The notes under the pieces are model-generated. The model had not been told where the DNA came from. It saw only the letters and a program-made list of their open reading frames with translations, and made no database searches. A stretch of DNA of 64,000 bases from Mariniphaga sediminis (GTDB lineage Bacteria; Bacteroidota; Bacteroidia; Bacteroidales; Prolixibacteraceae): positions 124,001-188,000 of the forward strand of contig NZ_QWET01000008.1 of NCBI RefSeq assembly GCF_003573545.1. The letters run 5' to 3'. Below, in pieces: positions 23,312-31,170 of the stretch (position 1 is the stretch's first letter; the number at the start of each line of letters is the position of its first letter). A program made the position numbers and the translations under genes.

Positions 23312-25663
23312 TTAAAAAGTGATGTTATAAGTAATGGCCGGAATAATGGTTCCGATAATGGAAAGACGTGTTCCCTCGGTTAAGGAAGGATTATCTTCAT
23401 TCTGCCTGAAATAAATGGAATAGGCATTTCTTCGGGCGTACACATTGTAAAGTGAAACATTCAGCGAGCGTTTTACTTTGCGTGATTCATTCTTTTTCGG
23501 ATTGTAGGTAAGGGAAAAATCAAGCCGGTGATAATCAGGAATCCGGTGGCCATTTCGTTCCGAATAGTAAAAAAGGGTATTGCCTTGCACATCGTATTTT
23601 GCCACCGGATACGTTACGGGGTTTCCGGTTGAAAATACCCAATTGGCAGCCAGCGACACCTGCCGATTCAGTTCATAATTTAACACCAGCGAGATATCGT
23701 GCGTGCGATCGTAAGTAGAAGGGTACTCCCTGCCGTCGTTGATCCCCGGTACTTTCCGCATCGATTTTGCCAGCGTGTACCCCAGCCAGCCTGTAATTTT
23801 ACCTTCCTGTTTTTTAACCAGGAATTCCATTCCATATGCATAACCGCTGCCGGTTAACAGTTCGGTTTCCAGATCCTCGTTCAGAAACAACTCCGCTCCA
23901 TCTTTATAATCCAGCACATTCTTCACGTCTTTGTAATAAACTTCGAGCGATGTTTCAAAAGCATTGTCAGCAAAATTCCTGAAATATCCTATGGCTACCT
24001 GATCCGAAATCAATGGTTTGATGTATTTACTGGTGGGCAACCAGATATCGAGCGGAGTGGGTGAATTGGTATTGGAAATCAGGTGAAGGTTTTGCACCAT
24101 GCGGTTGTACGATCCTTTTACCGAACTGGTGCTCCCGGTCGTCAATTTAAACGAAACCCGGGGTTCGAAATGGACATAAGGCGAACCCATTTTTTCCCAT
24201 TTCCCGTAAGAAGTTTCGCTAATAACTTCGTCATCATCGGGAGCCTCCGGTTTTTGATATTCCCGTACTTTCCCTTCCCCTATTTGCTGAAATACAGACA
24301 AACGCATTCCGTATTTAACCGTAAACAATGGGCCTATTTTTTGTTCGTTCGAAACATAAACCGCCCCGTCTAAAGCGTTGTAATTTGTAAGTTTCAGGGG
24401 TTCAAAAAATGAATTTTCGCCGGCATCTATATTTCCCGGTTCAAAATGGTGTTTTATAATATTTATTCCGAAGTTCATTTTATTATTTGAATCCAGAAAC
24501 CACGTAAAATCTTCCTTAAAGTTGATATCTTCAATTTGTGAATTCCAATCGAACTGGTCGGCGGAAGTTCCCGGAACCCCCAGGTTATATCCGTAATTCG
24601 AATAGATGAAAGAGGTATTTGAAAAAAGCCGGCTTCCGAAAATATGATTCCAGCGCACGGTGGTGGTTAAATTTCCCCAATTCATGTAGAGCGATTCGCC
24701 CAGTTTGAAATAGTCGTCGCCGGTATAAGCCGAGATAAACAGACGGTCTTTATCCGAAAACCATATATTCGTTTTCAGGTTTAGATCGTAAAAATACAAC
24801 TGATTGTCCTTCAACTCCTCAATTCCCATCATTCTTCCGACTACATCGGCATAGGTTCTCCTTCCCGAAACAATAAAACTCCACTTGTCTTTTATTATTG
24901 GGCCTTCCAGAGTCAAACGACTCGAAATATTCCCGATTCCTCCCTGTCCATGAAACTCGTTGATGTGGCCGTCTTTCATTCTGATATCAATAACCGAAGA
25001 GGCTTTTCCACCATATTGCGCGGGAATTCCGCCTTTGTACACCTCAATATCTTTGATGGCGTCAGAATTAAAAACCGAGAAAAACCCCATCAGATGTGAC
25101 GCATTGTAAACGGGCGCCTCGTCCAGAATCAATAAATTCTCGTCGGGGCCGCCACCACGGACATATAAACCTGAGCTGCCTTCCCCGCCATTCTGAATTC
25201 CGGGCAGCAGGGTAATTGTTTTTAAGACATCCACTTCCCCCATAAACGAAGGAAGTTTTTTGACCAGCTTTACCGGAATTTTTTCCCTGCTCATTTCAGT
25301 ACTTTCCACATTCCGGTCTTTCCGAATGCCTGAAACGATAACCTCGTTTAAACTCTGTACATCTTCCTCCAGTGAAATATTCAGTACCTGATCTTTTTGC
25401 AGTTCCAGTTGTACGGTGTGGGTTTGGTAGCCCATGTAGGAAAAATCGATTTTGTAGGTTCCGTCGGGAAGGGTCAGTGAATAAAAGCCGTATTGATTGG
25501 ACGTGACTCCTGTTTGAAGTTGAGGAATGTAGCAATTAACGCCAATCAACGCTTCGCCGCTACCGGCATCTTTTATATAGCCGCTTACCGTGGAGGTTTG
25601 CGAATACACTTTCAGAAAAAGTGCTAATAAAAACAAAACCAAAAAAGTGTGTTTCATCATCAT
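23312..25663 (-). CDS. TonB-dependent receptor (DUF4249-partnered)
   Basis: This 783 aa receptor has a signal peptide (FLVLFLLALFLKVYS) and a carboxypeptidase-regulatory-like domain (STVSGYIKDAGSGEALIGV, about 23-105). The plug contains KTITLLPGIQNGGEGSSGLYVRGG and AYNASHLMGFFSVFN-like text (about 140-230), with a beta-barrel after it. The pattern 'LLPGIQ...GxYVRGGxPDxNLxLLDxxPVYN' is typical of receptors paired with DUF4249. It is the first gene of a two-gene operon. Three consecutive ATG codons (25663, 25660, 25657) are possible starts. The substrate is unknown. Confidence 0.9.
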   Translation of the reverse strand: MMMKHTFLVLFLLALFLKVYSQTSTVSGYIKDAGSGEALIGVNCYIPQLQTGVTSNQYGFYSLTLPDGTYKIDFSYMGYQTHTVQLELQKDQVLNISLEEDVQSLNEVIVSGIRKDRNVESTEMSREKIPVKLVKKLPSFMGEVDVLKTITLLPGIQNGGEGSSGLYVRGGGPDENLLILDEAPVYNASHLMGFFSVFNSDAIKDIEVYKGGIPAQYGGKASSVIDIRMKDGHINEFHGQGGIGNISSRLTLEGPIIKDKWSFIVSGRRTYADVVGRMMGIEELKDNQLYFYDLNLKTNIWFSDKDRLFISAYTGDDYFKLGESLYMNWGNLTTTVRWNHIFGSRLFSNTSFIYSNYGYNLGVPGTSADQFDWNSQIEDINFKEDFTWFLDSNNKMNFGINIIKHHFEPGNIDAGENSFFEPLKLTNYNALDGAVYVSNEQKIGPLFTVKYGMRLSVFQQIGEGKVREYQKPEAPDDDEVISETSYGKWEKMGSPYVHFEPRVSFKLTTGSTSSVKGSYNRMVQNLHLISNTNSPTPLDIWLPTSKYIKPLISDQVAIGYFRNFADNAFETSLEVYYKDVKNVLDYKDGAELFLNEDLETELLTGSGYAYGMEFLVKKQEGKITGWLGYTLAKSMRKVPGINDGREYPSTYDRTHDISLVLNYELNRQVSLAANWVFSTGNPVTYPVAKYDVQGNTLFYYSERNGHRIPDYHRLDFSLTYNPKKNESRKVKRSLNVSLYNVYARRNAYSIYFRQNEDNPSLTEGTRLSIIGTIIPAITYNITF

Positions 25664-25933
25664 TTGTTTAATTGTTTCTACTGTCTATCGACAGAATTAT
25701 TTCCGGAGGGTTGCACCCTTGTTTTCTGTTGGGCTCAAAATTGAGATTTGTTCAGGATGTTTCAAAAATAAATGTTATTGAACAGGCGCTTTTTATCGGT
25801 AAAACACCTTTTCCGTATTTTAAAAAAAGCGAACAAAAAATAGTTATTCTTGCTTTTTCCACCCGCATCATTTAATTTCGTTTTCTTATACTGTTGAAAA
25901 AAACAGTCACCACCCGTAATAAAAAAAACAACA

Positions 25934-26704
25934 ATGAAATGTTCCACCGTCATTTTCCTGCTTCTCATCACATTAAATATTTTCGGGCAAACAAACCCCA
26001 AACTGCTTGTTTGGGTAACCGATGACACCCTGCTTGATAAGGAATACAAAGAGAGTTTTCTAAAATACGATTTTGGAGCGCTGTGGACAGAATTTGACAA
26101 CCGCTACACATACGGAATCATCGGCAACCATTTTCAACGGCTTAAAATTAAAATTATCTGGGCAACCAAGGACTCGCTCCATCCTGAAATCTATCATATA
26201 TACGGCAAGTCGATGGTAAAAGGCAATATTTGTTCGTTTAGCGGCACCATTGAAATCACTTCGATCCGGCTGTTTAAAAATCTTCATTACGGGGTTGATG
26301 AAGAATACAAAAACAAAGGGATAGAAAAGCAAGGTATTTTATCGGGAATATACCGCTTTGCCGAAGACAGTTTGCAAACACATGCCGGTATTTTTGAAGG
26401 CAGGCTGTCCACATTATGGTACCTGAACGAAGAGGGACAAATCGTGTACGACGCCATTGAACAGGCCTCCGACAATTACCGGAATAATCAGTTTGCCGGC
26501 ACCTGGAAGGGGTATCATTCAACCGTTACAAAAATTTGCAACTGGGGTGATTTTAGGATCCCGCTTGCCGGGGGGCTCGACATGGGAGCAGGATTCTTTT
26601 CTCCCGCCGACGGGTATTTACAATATGGCTGGCAAAATTTGCGCCATGCCATTAACAATGACAAGCAGGCCATAAAAGAAGAATACCGGGAATGGTGGAA
26701 ATAA
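25934..26704 (+). CDS. Exported protein of unknown function
   Basis: This 256 aa protein has a signal peptide MKCSTVIFLLLITLNIFGQ, so it is exported. I recognise no family. The mature part has alternating beta-like stretches (KLLVWVTDDTLLD, RLKIKIIWATKDS) and a segment GTWKGYHSTVTKICNWGDFRIP. The latter looks like the end of a small beta-barrel or lipocalin-like lobe, and the C-terminus is acidic. Upstream sequence has TAATTTCG near 25873, one base off the -7 consensus. The next gene lies about 140 bases downstream and is not obviously co-transcribed. Confidence 0.6.
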   Translation: MKCSTVIFLLLITLNIFGQTNPKLLVWVTDDTLLDKEYKESFLKYDFGALWTEFDNRYTYGIIGNHFQRLKIKIIWATKDSLHPEIYHIYGKSMVKGNICSFSGTIEITSIRLFKNLHYGVDEEYKNKGIEKQGILSGIYRFAEDSLQTHAGIFEGRLSTLWYLNEEGQIVYDAIEQASDNYRNNQFAGTWKGYHSTVTKICNWGDFRIPLAGGLDMGAGFFSPADGYLQYGWQNLRHAINNDKQAIKEEYREWWK

Positions 26705-26841
26705 CAATTAATTGATTTTATTCGATAAAAAGCCCGACATTAAACAGCCCAAACAGATTGATTCCGGTTTTTTGTTCATTTGTCGGACGGAAGAATGGAA
26801 ATTATTCTTATATTTTCCGAAAATAAAAAAACCGGAAATTA

Positions 26842-28278
26842 ATGGACTTTCCTTTGTTTCACCTCGATTTCATGGGCAATCGTATGCTGGTTGCCATTAT
26901 TGCTATTCTCCATGTTTTAATTAACCATGCACTGGCCGTGGGTTTTGCTCCGCTGGTAACAGTCCTTGAGTTCCGGGGCTACCTGAAAAGTAAAACCAAA
27001 CCCAACGAAGGCAAAGCCTGGGATGAGATGGCCCGCAAACTCATGTTTTTCGCCTTTATTATAACCACATCGGTGGGGGCGCTAACAGGGGTTGGTATCT
27101 GGTTTGCCACGTCGCTGGCTAACCCGGCATCGCTGGGAAGCCTGATACGCGTATTTTATTTTGCCTGGTTCACGGAATGGATCATTTTCGTTTTGGAAGT
27201 AATTTTTATCATGATCTATTTCCTCACCTGGAAAAGGTCAAACGAATCGCCCCGGCGAAAACGGCAGCATATTTTATTTGGCGTATGGCTCAGTATTTTT
27301 TCATGGCTCACCATGGCCATTATTGTGGGCATACTCGCCTTTATGATGGACCCCGGAAGCTGGGTAGAAAAGAAATCGCTTGTTTCCGGTTTTCTCAATC
27401 CGATTTACCTTCCGCAGCTTATCTTCCGCACGCCAGTCGCCATGATGATGGCAGGGTGTGTAGCGCTCATGGTTACGGCCTATGTAATGAAGAAGCAGAA
27501 TACATGGAAAACCGGAATAATGAAATACATCTCCTTTTGGATTTTACTATGGATGCCGCTTGCCGCAAGCGGGGCTTTTATTTACTACTGGCACATTCCC
27601 CGGGTGATGATCGGGAATCTTCCGGTAGCCATCGGAACCCAGCAGTTTCAAAACTGGTACGGTTCGCTGGTTACCGTTATGATTGTGGTCATTTCCATCG
27701 GATTTTTAGTGGGCATCCTGGGCACCTTTTCTCCCCGCCGCTTACCCAAACATTTACTGATTATCCCGGTTATTTCCTCCTTCCTGTTCCTCGGGGTATT
27801 CGAGCGGCTGCGCGAGTTTATCCGTAAACCTTATGTCATCGGGGAATACATGTATGCCAACGGAATCCTGGTCGAAGAATATCCACTCTACCAGCAAACC
27901 GGCTTACTGAAACACACCCCCTACTCTGCCCTGTCAGAAATAACGGAAGAAAACAAACTGCCGGCCGGTGAGGCGGTGTTCACCCTGACCTGCACCCGCT
28001 GTCATACTACACACGGCATCAACTCTGTGGTGAAAAGATTTGAACTGATGTACGGTACCGAGACCCCGCTGAATGAGGAGGCGATGAAAACATATATGAA
28101 AAATATGCACAACGTAAGGTATTACATGCCGCCATTTCCGGGCAACGATGAAGAACTGGGTGCACTCGCCGCCTGGATTGCCGAACAGCAAAGAAATCCA
28201 AAAACGCTGGAGGGGCCTCAAATCAAAGGGGTTGAGGTAAAAGAAATCGAATACAAACTTCAAAATTTAGAAAAATGA
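26842..28278 (+). CDS. Cytochrome bd-like subunit fused to C-terminal cytochrome c
   Basis: This 478 aa protein has about nine membrane helices and then a cytochrome c domain (CTRCH heme motif at about 383-387; candidate axial Met in YYMPPFPG). The first helices read ILHVLINHALAVGFAPLVTVLE, then GALTGVGIWF and FYFAWFTEWIIFVLEVIFI. This is the CydA-like order, with a histidine in helix I. I see no long hydrophilic Q-loop between the helices, unlike quinol-oxidising CydA. The helix where CydA carries its second heme His reads PVAMMMAGCVALMV and lacks one. The gene overlaps the next one by four bases (ATGA). It probably belongs to the cytochrome bd-like oxygen-reductase superfamily members with cytochrome c domains; electron donor and acceptor are unknown. 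Confidence 0.7.
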   Translation: MDFPLFHLDFMGNRMLVAIIAILHVLINHALAVGFAPLVTVLEFRGYLKSKTKPNEGKAWDEMARKLMFFAFIITTSVGALTGVGIWFATSLANPASLGSLIRVFYFAWFTEWIIFVLEVIFIMIYFLTWKRSNESPRRKRQHILFGVWLSIFSWLTMAIIVGILAFMMDPGSWVEKKSLVSGFLNPIYLPQLIFRTPVAMMMAGCVALMVTAYVMKKQNTWKTGIMKYISFWILLWMPLAASGAFIYYWHIPRVMIGNLPVAIGTQQFQNWYGSLVTVMIVVISIGFLVGILGTFSPRRLPKHLLIIPVISSFLFLGVFERLREFIRKPYVIGEYMYANGILVEEYPLYQQTGLLKHTPYSALSEITEENKLPAGEAVFTLTCTRCHTTHGINSVVKRFELMYGTETPLNEEAMKTYMKNMHNVRYYMPPFPGNDEELGALAAWIAEQQRNPKTLEGPQIKGVEVKEIEYKLQNLEK

Positions 28279-29606
28279 TGGTTGCCATACTGACACAAAT
28301 ACCGATTCCGAAAGACATTCCCCTCCCACTGCCGCTTCCGGAATGGCTGCTGGTTTTTATCCTGGTCTTTTCATTTCTGCTGCACATCCTGTTCATTAAC
28401 CTAATGGTTGGCAGCAGCATTCTCACTTTCTGGTACGAACTGCGCGGTAAAAAAAATAACGATTACGATCGGCTGGCACGTGAAATTGCAACAACAATCA
28501 CGGTCAATAAAAGCCTGGCCGTGGTTTTAGGGGTTGCGCCCCTTTTGTCCATCAATGTGCTTTATACCCTTCACTTTTATTCATCCAACACGCTCACCGG
28601 TAATATCTGGATTTCAATAGTGCCCTGGGTGGCAGTGGCTTTTCTTCTTTTTTACCTGCACAAGTACTCCTGGGACAGACTGGCGGACAACAAGCCCCTG
28701 CACCTCAGCATTCTCGGTGCCGGCGTTATGAGTTTTCTGCTCATCCCTTTCATTTTCCTGACCAACATCAACCTGATGCTGTTCCCGGAAAAATGGGGCG
28801 AAATACAGGGATTCTTTGATGCACTGACTCTACCCAATGTTTTCCCGCGCTATTTTCACTTTGTGACTGCCTGCATGGCCGTTACCGGGTTATTCCTGGC
28901 CTGGTGGTTCGGGCGGAAAAAATTCAGGATGGAAGGAAGATTTGAAAATCTCACAAAGGCTGAAATAAAAAAACAGATGCTCAACCTGGCTCTGGCAGCC
29001 ACGGGTTTACAGTTTATCTTCGGGCCATTGCTTTTTTTAACACTCCCTGCAAAAGGTGTAACCTGGGGATTATTTTGGGTAATACTGGCCGGGGCGACCA
29101 TTGCCGTTATCGTGTTGGTACAGCTCTGGAAAATACTGAATAAAAAGACTCAAATTCCCGGCAAACGATTTTACCTGGTATTGGTATTATTTTCCTTTTT
29201 AGTAGCTTTTATGGGAACAGGCCGGCACCTTTACCGCGAAAATGCCCTGAAGACACACAAAAAGATGATGGCTGAACGAACCGCTGCCCATTGGGAAGCG
29301 GTAAGAAAGGCCCACGAGAACCTTTTGCTTCCGGAAATAGAAACCGAAAAAGAATCAGCTTTTCCCGGTCAGGATATTTTTCAAACCAACTGCGCAGTGT
29401 GTCATGCCGCCACCACCCGGCTTGTAGGGCCACCCATGACCGAAGCGTCAGAAGTTTATCAAAACGACATCTCCGGGCTGAAACAGTGGATAAAAAAACC
29501 GGGACGAAAACGCCTGGATTATCCGGTAATGACCGGTTTCCCACAGTTCACCGACCAGCAACTGACCGATGTAGCCAATTATGTGCTGGAGGAAAAGTGG
29601 AATTGA
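28275..29606 (+). CDS. Second cytochrome bd-like subunit fused to C-terminal cytochrome c
   Basis: This 443 aa protein is the partner of the preceding one. It too has a CydA-like start (SFLLHILFINLMVGSSILTFWYEL, His in helix I). A helix FHFVTACMAVTGLFLAWWFG carries a His where CydA has its heme ligand. The C-terminal cytochrome c has CAVCH at about 372-376 and a candidate axial Met in DYPVMTGFPQFT. The genes overlap by four bases, so the two proteins very likely form one complex with two c hemes. Two CydA-type subunits rather than CydA plus CydB would make it a CydAA'-like enzyme. Final electron acceptor (O2, NO or other) cannot be told from the sequence. Confidence 0.7.
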   Translation: MMVAILTQIPIPKDIPLPLPLPEWLLVFILVFSFLLHILFINLMVGSSILTFWYELRGKKNNDYDRLAREIATTITVNKSLAVVLGVAPLLSINVLYTLHFYSSNTLTGNIWISIVPWVAVAFLLFYLHKYSWDRLADNKPLHLSILGAGVMSFLLIPFIFLTNINLMLFPEKWGEIQGFFDALTLPNVFPRYFHFVTACMAVTGLFLAWWFGRKKFRMEGRFENLTKAEIKKQMLNLALAATGLQFIFGPLLFLTLPAKGVTWGLFWVILAGATIAVIVLVQLWKILNKKTQIPGKRFYLVLVLFSFLVAFMGTGRHLYRENALKTHKKMMAERTAAHWEAVRKAHENLLLPEIETEKESAFPGQDIFQTNCAVCHAATTRLVGPPMTEASEVYQNDISGLKQWIKKPGRKRLDYPVMTGFPQFTDQQLTDVANYVLEEKWN

Positions 29607-29650
29607 GAAAAGCAAAAGCCACTTTCTTAAAATAATACCTGGTTCCGGTT

Positions 29651-29716
29651 AAAACGACACGTGATTTTCGGGGGTCAAACGGAACAAGGTTAGGAGTAAA
29701 ACCACATGTGATTTTC
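29651..29716 (+). repeat. Short direct repeat (two 19-base copies)
   Basis: Two 19-base copies, AAAACGACACGTGATTTTC (29651-29669) and AAAACCACATGTGATTTTC (29698-29716), differ at two positions and start 47 bases apart. Each carries an inner near-palindrome (CACGTG or CACATGTG). They lie between the end of the cytochrome genes and a convergent gene, so they may be chance or remnants of a binding site. Confidence 0.4.
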
Positions 29717-29889
29717 TTTCAGCCGGCAAATTCTCAGTTGTTCATACTTGCAAATACAAATTCTTAACTCTTTTACCCCAAGCCTTTATTCGTTTTATAG
29801 AGAGTTCTACACGGACAGGTAAATATCTTATTCATAAACGAAAAATATAAACATCCTATTTACACCAACCTAACGGTCAATCCTGATTT

Positions 29890-31008
29890 TTACTTTTCGT
29901 CAGATCCTAGATCTTGTAAAAAATGATGGGCAATTTTAAATACCGGCATATCGGTTTCTAAAGTGTGGTTTACAGCGTATGCAACAACTAAACTTTCATC
30001 AGGATAAATGAGGATTGCAGCTCCACCTCCTGTAACACCTCCACCACTTCCATAAAATTCTCTTCCTTTTTTATCCTGCATTATCAACCAACCATTGGCC
30101 ATTTCAGATTTAAACCCTCCGTAAAGATCGCACGGTTCAAAAAAATTTTCTCTAAACTCTTCGTTAAAATATTCCGACTCCAGAATAGCCATTCCCAATT
30201 TTACCAAATCTTCGGTATTCGATAAAATACCTTTAGAAGGCGCCTTGTACCTCAAATCCCGAAACGGTGCATTAATATTTTGCCCCATCAGATTGTTATT
30301 GTAAAAATCTGCCCTACCGCTAATTATAGCAGAGGGATTGTCGATAAGAGTATGGGTTAAATTAAGCGGCTGGGTTACATATTCTTTTAATAGTGTCAGA
30401 AAATTCTTGTTGGTTGCTTTCTCCATAACGGCCCCAAGCAGATTAGAATTAAACATGCTGGATTCCTGAAACCATCCTGGAGGATTAGTCAATGGATCAT
30501 TCATGAAATCCTTAAGTCCATTTTGAATAGTAATGTTTAATCCGGGTATTTCGGTTTCTCCGGGTTCTTCCTTTCTAATACCTGATGTATGATACGGCAA
30601 ATGTTTTATTGCAAGCTTAAATTCCGTTGGCGGATATTCAGGAATATAATGCTGAACTGTTGAATCAGGATTCAAAATGCCTTCTTCTACCAATTTCAAA
30701 TAAATTATATTCGTAAATATTTGAGAAACATCTCCAATTCTAAGTTTATTTTCTCGAGTCATAGGTACATCTAATTCTTTTGAGGCCAGACCAATCCCCT
30801 CAGAATAGATTACTCTATTATCTTTTGCAATAGAAATGGTTGCACCAGGAATATAATTTCTGGTAATATGTAATGCGATATCTTTTCGTGTCTGTTTTAT
30901 TTCCTCTATGTATGATTTATCATAAATGACATTCGCCTGTTTTTTTTCGCATCCCCCTAATACCAACAATAAGGTGCTAAAAATTAAACAAAAAAAGATT
31001 TGTTTCAT
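29890..31008 (-). CDS. Serine-hydrolase-fold (beta-lactamase/PF00144) lipoprotein, probable pseudoenzyme
   Basis: This 372 aa lipoprotein (FSTLLLVLGGCEKK) has the overall pattern of class C beta-lactamase-like serine hydrolases: GATISIAKDNRVIYSEGIGLAS, LKLVEEGILNPDSTVQHYIPEYP, YHTSGI and SKGILSNTEDLVKLGMAILE. The active-site motifs are changed. S-x-x-K reads D93-V-S-Q96, the Y-x-N position reads within ESSMFNSN, and the C-terminal HxG/KTG position reads GSGGG. It is therefore unlikely to hydrolyse as its relatives do and may bind a ligand instead. It is downstream of susD on the same strand, beyond a terminator. Confidence 0.8.
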   Translation of the reverse strand: MKQIFFCLIFSTLLLVLGGCEKKQANVIYDKSYIEEIKQTRKDIALHITRNYIPGATISIAKDNRVIYSEGIGLASKELDVPMTRENKLRIGDVSQIFTNIIYLKLVEEGILNPDSTVQHYIPEYPPTEFKLAIKHLPYHTSGIRKEEPGETEIPGLNITIQNGLKDFMNDPLTNPPGWFQESSMFNSNLLGAVMEKATNKNFLTLLKEYVTQPLNLTHTLIDNPSAIISGRADFYNNNLMGQNINAPFRDLRYKAPSKGILSNTEDLVKLGMAILESEYFNEEFRENFFEPCDLYGGFKSEMANGWLIMQDKKGREFYGSGGGVTGGGAAILIYPDESLVVAYAVNHTLETDMPVFKIAHHFLQDLGSDEK

Positions 31009-31091
31009 TTATCAATACATTGATTTGTTATTTGACAAAAAGTTATAAAATAACTATTCATAAACTGAACATTTGAATATTCCATTATATT

Positions 31092-31121
31092 AAAAGGGTG
31101 CCCGCAACCGAGCACCCTTAC
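31092..31121 (-). terminator. Terminator after susD-like gene
   Basis: AAGGGTGC (31094-31101) pairs with GCACCCTT (31112-31119) across a 10-base loop. On the minus strand it is followed by a short T-rich run. It lies 50 bases after the SusD stop. Confidence 0.7.
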
Positions 31122-31170
31122 TATCTAGACTAACTAAGTTTGCCTACTAAGCTAACTTATGAAATAACTT

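Noticed and set aside
25678-25720. Small hairpin CTGTC-TATC-GACAG before the DUF4249-linked receptor
   Set aside because: The stem is only five base pairs and no promoter or known leader motif accompanies it, so it is probably chance.
27177-27827. Plus-strand ORF of 216 codons in another frame
   Set aside because: It lies wholly within the first cytochrome bd-like gene, whose helices and heme motif are clear.
29651-29716. Possible CRISPR-like repeat from two similar 19-base copies
   Set aside because: There are only two copies, no regular spacers and no cas genes; kept only as a short direct repeat.
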